Below, piece by piece: positions 1-12,440 of a stretch of DNA of 64,000 nt. The stretch is taken from positions 496,001 through 560,000 of the forward strand of contig JAREIK010000343.1 of the NCBI GenBank assembly GCA_029783825.1, read 5' to 3'. The first letter of the stretch is position 1; each line of letters begins with the position of its first letter. The stretch is from Sapria himalayana. Lineage: Eukaryota > Streptophyta > Magnoliopsida > Malpighiales > Rafflesiaceae. The position numbers and the translations under genes are program-made. A model generated the notes under the pieces. That model worked only from the letters and a program-made list of their open reading frames with translations. It was not told where the DNA came from and searched no databases.

Positions 1-1085
1 TGCTTTTTATGCTTCATTGTGATTAGCAAATTCCATTGTAATATTTGAATCAATACTTCTATGTACATTGCTTAGTTATTAGTGGCACAACTAATTCTCC
101 ATATTTATACCAAGCATAATAATCCTTAACAAATTCATTTTTTACAAGATGGTAAATGCACTGTATCCACATATTAGTAACTCTGATTTTGACATTCACG
201 GATATTACATGAGTATCTTATTTTTATTTCAACCATAAATTGTGATTATTTTTCAGCAAAGCCAGTAAATTTCTCAATCCCCACTATAAACTCATTAGTC
301 AAAACCTCATATTTCAGTCTTATATTCATCATTTGACGATCACGGCGTATAATATTTTCTATTTCTATAACACAACACAAATATTTTTTGAATTAAAATA
401 ATATAGATAGAGATTTATTTGTAATAAAGATGTGATATTTTTATGACGTTGCATAAATCTAATAAATAAGTTGTAGTAACATTATTATTAGATAATTTTT
501 AATTAAAATGAGATACGACGGGTTTCTTTAATATCTTAGATATTTATCAAAATACAAGTTATAATTTTATTATTTACATAAAACTAAATATTCGATATAT
601 ATCTATATTAAATGAAATTGCATTAATAAAGAAAAAAAAAAGAAAATATTGTAATGTTATAATTCTTGATTTCTAGCTTAATAACCAATATTAATTAATT
701 ATACAAACACGTTATATATAATAAAAATAATAAATAAATTATCAATGTCAATGCATTTAAATTTATCTAAGAAAAAACAACAAAAATAAATCAACTAACG
801 ACATAGAATATTAATAAATTAATAGAAATATCTTCTAATTTATTTGAAACATATAGTATAAATAGTCATATACTATATGTGACATGTAATATGATTTTTT
901 TTAATATTAAATAAAGGGAGATGTTATTTAATTTATTGCATATTTAGTGAAATGTAGATCAAATAATAATATAAATTTTAAAATGAGTTTATAATTATTT
1001 CAGTTTTATAATTATTTGTTATGTTTCATCTTTCTAATTACATACCCTCATAATTTTTTTATAAATTTTATTATTATTACAAATA
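1..1085. other. AT-rich spacer, no gene seen
   Basis: Very AT-rich sequence with no convincing coding region, splice structure or transposon end on either strand. Nothing beyond base composition can be supported here. Confidence 0.6.
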
Positions 1086-1086
1086 A

Positions 1087-1128
<42 letters not shown>

Positions 1129-1173
1129 ATTTATATATGTATATGTACATGTATACAAAATGTTTATATATAA

Positions 1174-1213
<40 letters not shown>

Positions 1214-1274
1214 ATGTGTGTGTGTGTGTATTTATATATGTATATGTACATGTATACAAAATGTTTATATATAA

Positions 1275-1310
<36 letters not shown>

Positions 1311-1636
1311 CTGTGTGTGTGTGTGCGGTTTTAGATTTATATATAAGTTTATGTGTGTGTGTGTGAGTGCGTGAGTGCGTGCGTGTGTGCGTGTGCGTGT
1401 GTATAGGTTTAGGTTTATATATAAGCTTTCAATATATATATAAGTTTTTGAAAATATTTATGTATATAAGTTTTTTATATATTTGTTTTGAAAAATATTT
1501 ATATGTATATATACATACATATATGTGTGTGTGTGTGTGTATTTACATATATATGTTTTCAAAAACACACACACACATATATATATGTAGGTATGTATGT
1601 ATGTATGTATGTATGCATGCATGCATGCATATGTAA
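1086..1636. repeat. Compound microsatellite cluster (TA, TG, TATG, CATG)
   Basis: Runs of TA and TG alternate, followed near 1590-1630 by TATG/CATG tetranucleotides. A block of TG repeat plus a shared non-repetitive core (about 1118-1173) recurs at about 1223-1275, so part of the cluster arose by local duplication. Open frames through it are a by-product of the simple repeat. Confidence 0.9.
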
Positions 1637-1866
1637 AGGTAGGTTTATCATTTATATTACACCAAAATAAAAATATTTTGTATGCGATATATTTTTTACT
1701 AAATATTAAATTTTGGTTTGTAAGTATTTTCAAACTAATAGACGAAAACATAAATTAATTAAAAAAAAAAAACAAATTTATTCGTTCGGACTTGTGTCGT
1801 AGATATAATGGAGATTTTATTGTGGCAAAAATGCGAATGATTATGGACATTTGAAATTCAAAAAAG

Positions 1867-1877
1867 TAGCCGTTGCA
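1867..1877 (-). promoter_or_regulatory. MSA-like G2/M promoter element
   Basis: Read on the minus strand the bases are TGCAACGGCTA, matching ten of eleven positions of the plant mitosis-specific activator consensus YCYAACGGYYA, including the AACGG core bound by three-repeat MYB factors. It lies about 45 bp upstream of a TATA box and about 125 bp upstream of the CDKB2 start codon. B-type CDK genes are known for G2/M expression driven by such elements, so the position fits; the activity is inferred. Confidence 0.6.
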
Positions 1878-1920
1878 CAAACAAGCAATTGTGAACAGCT
1901 ACCCAGACCACAGCACGCTG

Positions 1921-1928
1921 TATAAATT
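1921..1928 (+). promoter_or_regulatory. TATA box of CDKB2
   Basis: TATAAATT followed by a CT-rich stretch, about 80 bp upstream of the start codon at 2000. An upstream ATG at 1948 opens a short out-of-frame frame but may lie upstream of the transcription start. Confidence 0.5.
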
Positions 1929-1999
1929 CTCTCTCTATAACTTAGCGATGGGAGTTGCAGAAGAAACAAAACAGATCGAAACCGAGCGTGATCTAAAGA

Positions 2000-3670
2000 A
2001 TGGAAAACACCCCGAAGAGCTCCGTGATGATGGCATATCAGAAGCTGGAAAAAGTGGGAGAGGGAACGTACGGTAAGGTATATCGGGCGATTGAGAAAGC
2101 AACAGGAAAGACCGTGGCCCTCAAGAAAACGCGTCTCCACGAGGACGAAGAGGGAGTCCCTCCCACCACTCTGCGCGAGGTCTCCATTTTGCGCATGCTC
2201 TCCAGGGACTCGCACATCGTCAGGTGTCTATGACCTCTGCGTTTGTTTATTCTTTTCGTTTTCAATTAGGGTTTCAATTTTTGTTTTTCGCTGCCTTCTC
2301 TATTTCTCACCCTTGGTGTTTGTCTCCTGATCTTCATCATTCTAAGTCTGTGCGTCGACGGTCGGCAATCAGAAAAAAAACCAGAAAACATTGCGCAGTG
2401 ATTCATCTTTCATTTTGTTGTTTTGTTTTTCAAAAGGAAAGCATTTTCACGATTTCGCAGGTTGATGGATGTGAAACAAGGGGAGAACAAAGAGCAGAAA
2501 ACAGTGCTCTACCTGGTTTTCGAGTACGTAGATACTGATCTTAAGAAGTATATTCGGAGTTTTCGCCAAGCTCAAGATGTCATGCCGGCAATGGTTATAA
2601 AGGTATTGGGGCGGGTGTTCGACTTGCTTCTTCCTTTCCTAGTTCACTCTGACACGTGATCACATATGGGTTTACTGGGTCTGCAGAGCTTGATGTATCA
2701 GCTTTGCTATGGCGTCGCCTTTTGCCATGGCCACGGAATCTTACACAGGTCTGGGTCTGAGCCCCACTTTGGATATCCAATTCAATCTCTCTCGCCATTC
2801 ATCTCTTGACTGGTCCATTGATGCCTCTGTCAGGGACCTCAAGCCTCACAACATACTAATGGACCGCAAAGCCATGAAGCTTAAAATTGCTGATCTTGGA
2901 TTAGCCCGAGCATTCACCCTCCCCCTTAAGAAGTATACGCATGAGGTGATGCTGTAACTACTGCCTGCTCGTTCCTCGGAGAATAATGCGTTCAGACATG
3001 TCACGAAAATTGCTTCTGCCATTGTTCTTCGTTTCAGATATTGACGCTGTGGTACAGAGCTCCAGAAGTTCTTTTGGGCGCAACGCATTATTCAACTTCC
3101 GTTGATATGTGGTCTGTTGGTTGCATATTCGGTATGGATGTCGCCATGTTCGGCCAACTTTCATCTGCTAAATTTAACAACCATGCTTACCGATGTGCCT
3201 CTACGTTGTTTTAGCTGAGCTGGTAACGAAGCAAGCGCTCTTTCCTGGGGATTCAGAACTTCAGCAGCTTCTACATATTTTCAGGTACGTGTTGTGATCT
3301 CCATGGGAGCCACGAAGAGAGAGATGACTTCTTCCCGGTGATCGTTCTTGTAGGTTGTTGGGCACTCCAAATGAGCAAGTGTGGCCGGGAGTAAGTCACC
3401 TCGTCAACTGGCATGAGTACCCACAATGGAGTCCTCAAAAACTGTCATCTGCAGTCCCTAATTTGGAAAACGATGGGCTGGAACTACTATCGGTGAGTAT
3501 CTCTTCTTCCATTAGTTTTCTACTCATTGTATCGTTCATAACCTGAGACATGAAGAAAGCCTTCGTCTGGCATGCAGCAAATGTTGCAATACGTGCCCTT
3601 GAGGCGGATTTCTGCGAAGAAAGCAATGTCGCATCCTTATTTTGCGGATTTGGACAAGACTAATCTTTGA
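2000..3670 (+). CDS. CDKB2: B2-type cyclin-dependent kinase, eight exons
   Basis: Exons by GT-AG boundaries and frame: 2000-2223, 2461-2602, 2687-2748, 2834-2945, 3038-3131, 3215-3284, 3354-3492 and 3578-3670, giving 311 residues, close to the usual 310-315 for CDKB2. Visible motifs are the Gly loop GEGTYG (20-25), the ATP-site Lys42, the cyclin-binding helix PPTTLRE (54-60) that marks the B2 class, the catalytic loop HRDLKPHN (142-149), DLG (163-165), the T-loop Thr178 in YTHE, and WYRAPE (185-190). No motif is broken. The family is plant-specific, pairs with A- and B-type cyclins and drives the G2/M transition; an MSA-like element upstream fits mitotic expression. The C-terminal stretch QYVPLRRIS departs from the more common YEPAKRIS. 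The only neighbour downstream is a giant minisatellite. B2 rather than B1 is called from PPTTLRE and DVKQG. Confidence 0.93.
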
Positions 3671-4030
3671 AAAGCAGAAGTCGAGGCACCCACCAACATG
3701 TTTGCTTCCCGCAAACTTAGTCTGGATCAGAGTTGTTTATTCTTCGTCTTTGCCTGCTTCGAAGAGGCACACCCATGATCCTCCCACCCACTCCACGTGT
3801 GGGCGATTGTTTTTTAAGTGTGTACAATTTTATCTTCATTCTTTTACTAGTATTTCATATTTGGCTTACTCTTGTAAAATAATGATTTTCAAGTTTTGGT
3901 GTTTACAAACATGAATAATTCAAATTATTTCAGCAATGTTAGTAATCTACATTCCATGCTATTTTTAATGCTGAATAACTTCTTACAAACATAAAAGTTA
4001 TGAAACAAATGCTTACAATCAAATTATCTT
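3671..4030 (+). other. CDKB2 3' flank
   Basis: AT-rich 360 bp between the CDKB2 stop and the minisatellite. It presumably holds the 3' UTR and polyadenylation site (for example AAATAATG near 3880), but no single signal is decisive. Confidence 0.4.
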
Positions 4031-7000
4031 ATTACAGTTCGTCTTGTTACAGTTCGTCTTGTTACAGTTCGTCTTGTTACAGTTCGTCTTGTTACAGTTC
4101 GTCTTGTTACAGTTCGTCTTGTTACAGTTCGTCTTGTTACAGTTCGTCTTGTTACAGTTCGTCTTGTTACAGTTCGTCTTGTTACAGTTCGTCTTGTTAC
4201 AGTTCGTCTTGTTACAGTTCGTCTTGTTACAGTTCGTCTTGTTACAGTTCGTCTTGTTACAGTTCGTCTTGTTACAGTTCGTCTTGTTACAGTTCGTCTT
4301 GTTACAGTCCGTCTTGTTACAGTCCGTCTTGTTACAGTCCGTCTTGTTACAGTCCGTCTTGTTCCAGTCCGTCTTGTTCCAGTCCGTCTTGTTCCAGTCC
4401 GTCTTGTTCCAGTCCGTCTTGTTCCAGTCCGTCTTGTTACAGTCCGTCTTGTTACAGTCCGTCTTGTTACAGTCCGTCTTGTTACAGTCCGTCTTGTTAC
4501 AGTCCGTCTTGTTACAGTCCGTCTTGTTACAGTCCGTCTTGTTACAGTCCGTCTTGTTACAGTCCGTCTTGTTACAGTCCGTCTTGTTACAGTCCGTCTT
4601 GTTACAGTCCGTCTTGTTACAGTCCGTCTTGTTACAGTCCGTCTTGTTACAGTCCGTCTTGTTACAGTCCGTCTTGTTACAGACCGTCTTGTTACAGACC
4701 GTCTTGTTACAGACCGTCTTGTTACAGACCGTCTTGTTACAGACCGTCTTTTACAGACCGTCTTTTACAGACCGTCTTTTACAGACCGTCTTGTTACAGA
4801 CCGTCTTGTTACAGACCGTCTTGTTACAGACCGTCTTGTTACAGACCGTCTTGTTACAGACCGTCTTGTTACAGACCGTCTTTTTACAGACCGTCTTGTT
4901 ACAGACCGTCTTGTTACAGACCGTCTTGTTACAGTCCGTCTTGTTACAGTCCGTCTTGTTACAGTCCGTCTTGTTACAGTCCGTCTTGTTACAGTCCGTC
5001 TTGTTACAGTCCGTCTTGTTACAGTCCGTCTTGTTACAGTCCGTCTTGTTACAGTCCGTCTTGTTACAGTCCGTCTTGTTACAGTCCGTCTTGTTACAGT
5101 CCGTCTTGTTACAGTCCGTCTTGTTACAGTCCGTCTTGTTACAGTCCGTCTTGTTACAGTCCGTCTTGTTACAGTCCGTCTTGTTACAGTCCGTCTTGTT
5201 ACAGTCCGTCTTGTTACAGTCCGTCTTGTTACAGTCCGTCTTGTTACAGTCCGTCTTGTTACAGTCCGTCTTGTTACAGTCCGTCTTGTTACAGTCCGTC
5301 TTGTTACAGTCCGTCTTGTTACAGTCCGTCTTGTTACAGTCCGTCTTGTTACATTCCGTCTTGTTACATTCCGTCTTGTTACAGTCCGTCTTGTTACAGT
5401 CCGTCTTGTTACAGTCCGTCTTGTTACAGACCGTCTTGTTACAGACCGTCTTGTTACAGACCGTCTTGTTACAGACCGTCTTGTTACAGACCGTCTTGTT
5501 ACAGACCGTCTTGTTACAGACCGTCTTGTTACAGACCGTCTTGTTACAGACCGTCTTGTTACAGACCGTCTTGTTACAGACCGTCTTGTTACAGACCGTC
5601 TTGTTACAGACCGTCTTGTTACAGACCGTCTTATTACAGACCGTCTTATTACAGACCGTCTTATTACAGACCGTCTTATTACAGACCGTCTTATTACAGA
5701 CCGTCTTATTACAGTCCGTCTTATTACAGTCCGTCTTATTACAGACCGTCTTATTACAGACCGTCTTATTACAGACCGTCTTATTACAGACCGTCTTATT
5801 ACAGACCGTCTTATTACAGACCGTCTTATTACAGACCGTCTTATTACAGACCGTCTTATTACAGACCGTCTTATTACAGACCGTCTTATTACAGACCGTC
5901 TTATTACAGTCCGTCTTATTACAGTCCGTCTTATTACAGTCCGTCTTATTACAGTCCGTCTTATTACAGTCCGTCTTATTACAGTCCGTCTTATTACAGT
6001 CCGTCTTATTACAGTCCGTCTTATTACAGTCCGTCTTATTACAGTCCGTCTTATTACAGTCCGTCTTCTTCCAGTCCGTCTTCTTCCAGTCCGTCTTCTT
6101 CCAGTCCGTCTTCTTCCAGTCCGTCTTCTTCCAGTCCGTCTTATTACAGTCCGTCTTATTACAGTCCGTCTTATTACAGTCCGTCTTCTTTCAGTCCGTC
6201 TTCTTCCAGTCCGTCTTCTTCCAGTCCGTCTTATTACAGTCCGTCTTCTTCCAGTCCGTCTTCTTCCAGTCCGTCTTCTTCCAGTCCGTCTTCTTACAGT
6301 CCGTCTTCTTTCAGTCCGTCTTCTTCCAGTCCGTCTTCTTCCAGTCCGTCTTATTACAGTCCGTCTTCTTCCAGTCCGTCTTCTTCCAGTCCGTCTTCTT
6401 CCAGTCCGTCTTCTTACAGTCCGTCTTCTTTCAGTCCGTCTTCTTCCAGTCCGTCTTCTTCCAGTCCGTCTTATTACAGTCCGTCTTATTACAGTCCGTC
6501 TTCTTCCAGTCCGTCTTATTACAGTCCGTCTTATTCCAGTCCGTCTTCTTCCAGTCCGTCTTCTTCCAGTCCGTCTTCTTCCAGTCCGTCTTCTTCCAGT
6601 CCGTCTTCTTCCAGTCCGTCTTCTTACAGTCCGTCTTCTTTCAGTCCGTCTTCTTCCAGTCCGTCTTCTTCCAGTCCGTCTTATTACAGTCCGTCTTCTT
6701 CCAGTCCGTCTTCTTCCAGTCCGTCTTCTTCCAGTCCGTCTTCTTCCAGTCCGTCTTCTTCCAGTCCGTCTTATTACAGTCCGTCTTCTTCCAGTCCGTC
6801 TTCTTCCAGTCCGTCTTCTTACAGTCCGTCTTCTTTCAGTCCGTCTTCTTCCAGTCCGTCTTATTACAGTCCGTCTTCTTCCAGTCCGTCTTATTACAGT
6901 CCGTCTTCTTCCAGTCCGTCTTCTTCCAGTCCGTCTTCTTCCAGTCCGTCTTCTTCCAGTCCGTCTTCTTCCAGTCCGTCTTATTACAGTCCGTCTTATT

Positions 7001-9784
7001 ACAGTCCGTCTTATTACAGTCCGTCTTCTTTCAGTCCGTCTTCTTCCAGTCCGTCTTCTTCCAGTCCGTCTTATTACAGTCCGTCTTCTTCCAGTCCGTC
7101 TTCTTCCAGTCCGTCTTCTTCCAGTCCGTCTTCTTACAGTCCGTCTTCTTTCAGTCCGTCTTCTTCCAGTCCGTCTTCTTCCAGTCCGTCTTATTACAGT
7201 CCGTCTTCTTCCAGTCTGTCTTCTTCCAGTCCGTCTTCTTCCAGTCCGTCTTCTTACAGTCCGTCTTCTTTCAGTCCGTCTTCTTCCAGTCCGTCTTCTT
7301 CCAGTCCGTCTTATTACAGTCCGTCTTCTTCCAGTCCGTCTTCTTCCAGTCCGTCTTCTTCCAGTCCGTCTTCTTCCAGTCCGTCTTCTTTTCTTCCAGT
7401 CCGTCTTCTTCCAGTCCGTCTTCTTCCAGTCCGTCTTCTTCCAGTCCGTCTTCTTCCACTCCGTCTTCTTCTAGTCCGTCTTCTTCCAGTCCGTCTTCTT
7501 CCAGTCCGTCTTCTTCCAGTCCGTCTTCTTCCAGTCCGTCTTCTTCCAGTCCGTCTTCTTCCAGTCCGTCTTCTTCCAGTCCGTCTTCTTCCAGTCCATC
7601 TTCTTCCAGTCCGTCTTCTTCCAGTCCGTCTTCTTCCAGTCCGTCTTCTTCCAGTCCGTCTTCTTCCAGTCCGTCTTCTTCCAGTCCGTCTTCTTCCAGT
7701 CCGTCTTCTTCCAGTCCGTCTTCTTCCAGTCCGTCTTCTTCCAGTCCGTCTTCTTCCAGTCCGTCTTATTACAGTCCGTCTTATTACAGTCCGTCTTATT
7801 ACAGTCCGTCTTATTACAGTCCGTCTTATTACAGTCCGTCTTCTTTCAGTCCGTCTTCTTCCAGTCCGTCTTCTTCCACTCCGTCTTCTTCCACTCCGTC
7901 TTCTTCCACTCCGTCTTCTTCCAGTCCGTCTTCTTCCAGTCCGTCTTCTTCCAGTCCGTCTTCTTCCAGTCCATCTTCTTCCAGTCCGTCTTCTTCCAGT
8001 CCGTCTTCTTCCAGTCCGTCTTCTTCCAGTCCGTCTTCTTCCAGTCCGTCTTCTTCCAGTCCGTCTTCTTCCAGTCCGTCTTCTTCCAGTCCGTCTTCTT
8101 CCAGTCCGTCTTCTTCCACTCCGTCTTCTTCCAGTCCGTCTTCTTCCAGTCCGTCTTCTTCCAGTCCGTCTTCTTCCAGTCCGTCTTCTTCCAGTCCGTC
8201 TTCTTCCAGTCCGTCTTCTTCCAGTCCGTCTTCTTCCAGTCCGTCTTCTTCCAGTCCATCTTCTTCCAGTCCGTCTTCTTCCAGTCCGTCTTCTTCCAGT
8301 CCGTCTTCTTCCAGTCCGTCTTCTTCCAGTCCGTCTTCTTCCAGTCCGTCTTCTTCCAGTCCGTCTTCTTCCAGTCCGTCTTCTTCCAGTCCGTCTTCTT
8401 CCAGTCCGTCTTCTTCCAGTCCGTCTTCTTCCAGTCCGTCTTATTACAGTCCGTCTTATTACAGTCCGTCTTATTACAGTCCGTCTTATTACAGTCCGTC
8501 TTATTACAGTCCGTCTTCTTTCAGTCCGTCTTCTTCCAGTCCGTCTTCTTCCACTCCGTCTTCTTCCACTCCGTCTTCTTCCACTCCGTCTTCTTCCAGT
8601 CCGTCTTCTTCCAGTCCGTCTTCTTCCAGTCCGTCTTCTTCCAGTCCGTCTTCTTCCAGTCCGTCTTCTTCCACTCCGTCTTCTTCCAGTCCGTCTTCTT
8701 CCAGTCCGTCTTCTTCCAGTCCGTCTTCTTCCAGTCCGTCTTCTTCCAGTCCGTCTTCTTCCAGTCCGTCTTCTTCCAGTCCGTCTTCTTACAGTCCGTC
8801 TTCTTTCAGTCCGTCTTCTTCCAGTCCGTCTTCTTCCAGTCCGTCTTATTACAGTCCGTCTTCTTCCAGTCCGTCTTCTTCCAGTCCGTCTTCTTCCAGT
8901 CCGTCTTCTTCCAGTCCGTCTTATTACAGTCCGTCTTCTTCCAGTCCGTCTTCTTCCAGTCCGTCTTCTTCCAGTCCGTCTTCTTCCAGTCCGTCTTCTT
9001 CCAGTCCGTCTTCTTCCAGTCCGTCTTCTTCCAGTCCGTCTTCTTCCAGTCCGTCTTCTTCCAGTCCGTCTTCTTCCAGTCCGTTTTATTACAGTCCGTC
9101 TTATTACAGTCCGTCTTATTACAGTCCGTCTTATTACAGTCCGTCTTCTTTCAGTCCGTCTTCTTCCAGTCCGTCTTATTACAGTCCGTCTTCTTCCAGT
9201 CCGTCTTCTTCCAGTCCGTCTTCTTCCAGTCCGTCTTCTTCCACTCCGTCTTCTTCCAGTCCGTCTTCTTCCAGTCCGTCTTCTTCCAGTCCGTCTTCTT
9301 CCAGTCCGTCTTCTTCCAGTCCGTCTTCTTCCAGTCCGTCTTCTTCCAGTCCGTCTTCTTCCAGTCCGTCTTCTTCCAGTCCGTCTTCTTCCAGTCCGTC
9401 TTCTTCCAGTCCGTCTTCTTCCAGTCCGTCTTCTTCCAGTCCGTCTTATTACAGTCCGTCTTATTACAGTCCGTCTTATTACAGTCCGTCTTATTACAGT
9501 CCGTCTTATTACAGTCCGTCTTCTTTCAGTCCGTCTTCTTCCAGTCCGTCTTATTACAGTCCGTCTTCTTCCAGTCCGTCTTCTTCCAGTCCGTCTTCTT
9601 CCAGTCCGTCTTCTTCCAGTCCGTCTTCTTCCAGTCCGTCTTCTTCCAGTCCGTCTTCTTCCACTCCGTCTTCTTCCACTCCGTCTTCTTCCACTCCGTC
9701 TTCTTCCACTCCGTCTTCTTCCACTCCGTCTTCTTCCACTCCGTCTTCTTCCACTCCGTCTTCTTCCACTCCGTCTTCTTCCAC
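4031..9784. repeat. 15-bp minisatellite, about 384 units
   Basis: Uninterrupted tandem array of a 15-bp unit, core GTCCGTCTTNTTNCA. Variants are zoned: TTCGTC with TTGTTAC (4031-4305), TCCGTC, two ACCGTC zones (about 4680-4930 and 5426-5720), TTATTAC (about 5630-6060), then mainly TTCTTCC to the end, closing with CCACTCC units (9661-9784). Higher-order repeats are visible: a 120-bp, eight-unit block repeats at 6181-6480 and 7021-7380, and a 675-bp block starting at 7766 recurs from 8441. Frames of over 1,900 codons run through it, but only because no 15-bp variant contains a stop in any forward frame. Three 14-bp units at 4741-4790 and a 20-bp unit at 7381-7400 shift frame freely, so coding is not supported. 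Confidence 0.97.
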
Positions 9785-10129
9785 ATTAATTCTTTAGGAT
9801 ATTTCATTATTTACTTGGGAAATATATTTATTATTATTATTATTATTTCTCATAAGATACCATTATTGTTGTAGTCCTCCTCATTGTCATAAGACATTAC
9901 AACTATTGTAGGTATCCTCTTAAACATTTCTTTGTTTGGATCTTGATAGCTTCATGATATGTCTATTTTCTTGTCATCCCACTTTCGAAAGGTACATTTA
10001 TAATTTTTCTTATGGCTAATATGAAAAATTATTGTTGTTTGAACTTGATAAGTATCGAGTATTTAATCTAGAACCTAGCATGTCTTTTCTTAACACTATG
10101 TTGACTGTTAGACTCTTCGCTATATACCC
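9785..10129. other. Spacer after the minisatellite
   Basis: AT-rich spacer with a short ATT run near 9827-9846. Probably a decayed part of the retroelement to its right, but no domain is recognisable. Confidence 0.3.
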
Positions 10130-11251
10130 TTCAACAAGGGTGCGAAGAGTCATCAATTATTAACACTATCTTGAATTGAATTTTATTGATTGCTTAAGTT
10201 TTTTTTGTAGGTTGTAAGAGAACTAAGCTATCAGAGAAGAAGAGTACTATATCCATAACTCTAAAGAGCTCCATTAAAAATTTTCTAGTGAAGCATAGAT
10301 CATGATCACTCATGATGAATTTTGGTAGCTCCCAATATTTTATTATTTTCTTAAGGAATATCTTGGTTATCTACTATGTGGTACAATTCTTAGGGACTGT
10401 AATGAAAATAGTATACTTTGAGAAATGATCTACCACTACTATGATTGATTAATGCCCTTGAATTTGGGTAAATCAATGAAAGTCTATGGTGATGCTTTCC
10501 TAAGGCTATCCCACTATAGATAATGGCTTCAATAATCTCCTAGGATGATATTTTTTTCTTTTATCATATTGACATATAAGATAAGTCATCATATGAGCCT
10601 CAGCATTATCTCTTATTTGTGCCCAATAGTAGATAAACTATAGTAAGGTTCTCGTGCATCCTTGAACTGAGTGATTAACTCATTTGGAGTCATGACATAA
10701 TTTAATGAGATTCCTTATGATACTTATTTACTTAGGTATGTAAATAAGTCATTCACATATTGTAACTAGGGAAATAAAATATCATTTTTTCTTTGTATAA
10801 AACAGGTCATCTTCTATCCAAAACTGCATTGTATTCCTCTCATGAACTAGGGAGATAAGACCATTTATCACTGGATCATATTGTAACTACTTTTTTATGA
10901 GATTCATTATCTCTCCTTAAGGTGGGCTAGTCATGAATGCTAGCTCTGTTTTGTTACTTAAGATATCGGCCACAAAATTCACAATACCTAACGTGTGTTT
11001 GAATATGTAGTCAAACTAAACTATGAAGTCTTATCACCTTAATTGCTCAAGGCATGACTTCTTCTGGGTTAGAAAGTAACTAGTAGTAATGTTGTTCACC
11101 TTTACTGTGAAATATGACCCTATTGGATAGTGTCTCCATGTATGCAGATAATTGATAATTATTATTCTCTTTTTATTGTGACTTCAAAAGTTATGAGGTA
11201 TCATTTCTACTTAATAATCCCTCCAATAATAAAGTCAAATGCATCTGTGTG

Positions 11252-11752
11252 TAGAGGTGTCAAACGGGCCGTTGCGGGCCAGCCCGGCACGTTTTTTCCA
11301 GGCCCAACCGGGCTTACGTGCCGGGCCAGGCACGACACGGAACTGTAAACATGTCGTGCTTGTCCCGGCATGGTTTTTTGGGGGTTCAGCCCGGCACGGG
11401 CCGCGGCATGATTCACCGGGTTCGGCCAGGTTGGGCCGAACCCTAAATTAAAAAAAAAAATTAGGGTTTCGACGCGCGCCGTCATGCCGAACCCTAATTT
11501 AAAAAAAAAAAGATTCCAGCACGCCCAAAACCCTAATTCTAAAAAAAATTAGGGATCGGGGCCGCCCGAAACCCTAATTAAAAAAAAAATTAGGGTTTCG
11601 GCGCCTAGTAACCCTAATTAAAAAAAAAAATTCAGCACGGTATCGTGCCGGGCCAAGGACGGCATGGGAAATTTTAGTGCCGGGCCGGCCCAAGCACGGC
11701 TGAACCATGCCGTGCCTCGTGCCGGGCCGGGCCGGCCCGGTTGACATCTCTA
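11252..11752. mobile_element. GC-rich hAT-type MITE, copy 1 (telo-box subfamily)
   Basis: TIRs TAGAGGTGTCAA and TTGACATCTCTA with a perfect 8-bp target duplication TCTGTGTG (11244-11251 and 11753-11760). The GC-rich arms are made of GGCCCG-type repeats. The centre has repeated palindromes in which AACCCTAATT, a poly-A spacer and AATTAGGGTT form hairpins. No coding capacity. An 8-bp duplication is the hallmark of the hAT superfamily. Confidence 0.9.
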
Positions 11753-12093
11753 TCTGTGTGTATCTCAAATATCTTGGTATAGTCAGATAGTGTCAATACT
11801 GACTCCATATTCAGGTATTATTCTTCTTGACAAGATTCATTAATGAAGCTGTTCTTGTTGAATATCTTTTGATGAATCGATGGTGATAGTTAACTACGCC
11901 AAAGAGAGATTTTAATTATGACACCTTAGTTGGGGGATCTAATTCCTAGATAACATTGTATTGTTCTCATCCAACATTAGTTTTTCATCTTCAATGCAAT
12001 GCTCTAAGAAACTCATTTCTTCTATAACAAAAAAATATTTCTATTTTTTAATATATAGTTCATTATGCCTTAATAGCTAAAATACATTCCTTA

Positions 12094-12440
12094 GAGCATC
12101 TCCAACCACACTTAACAAAACAGCTACTCAAAATATATTTAAATATTACATTTACTAATTTAGCTAGCAAGTTTTTAGAATACACTCCAACCATACTCTC
12201 TATTTTACACCTAACTTCTAATAATTTTTAAAAAGTCAAAACATATATAGAGAGGGATAGAGAGAAAAAAAAGGGAGAGAGAAAATTTAGAGAGCTCAAA
12301 TGGTTCTCCAAATTTGTTGAGCCATTTGAGTAAACTAGAAAATAGAAAGTGGAATAGAGAGTGAGTTGGAGAGGGTTTTTTATGTTTGGCTAGCTAAAAT
12401 AGCTAAAAGTGAATAAATAGCTAGCCCATTGGGGATCCTC
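12094..12440. mobile_element. Tourist-like (PIF/Harbinger) MITE
   Basis: Ends GAGCATCTCCAACC and, read inward from the right, GAGGATCCCCAATG form an imperfect TIR. TTA is duplicated on both sides (12091-12093 and 12441-12443), as expected for PIF/Harbinger. It interrupts the reverse transcriptase reading of the surrounding gypsy fossil. Confidence 0.7.

Noticed and set aside
4031..9784. CRISPR-like array
   Set aside because: No spacers; contiguous 15-bp units in a plant nuclear context.
4000..9797. Two overlapping proteins of over 1,900 residues with YSPSC or LLPVR repeats
   Set aside because: All forward frames are open because the 15-bp unit lacks stops; indels change frame without consequence. 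Minisatellite, not coding.
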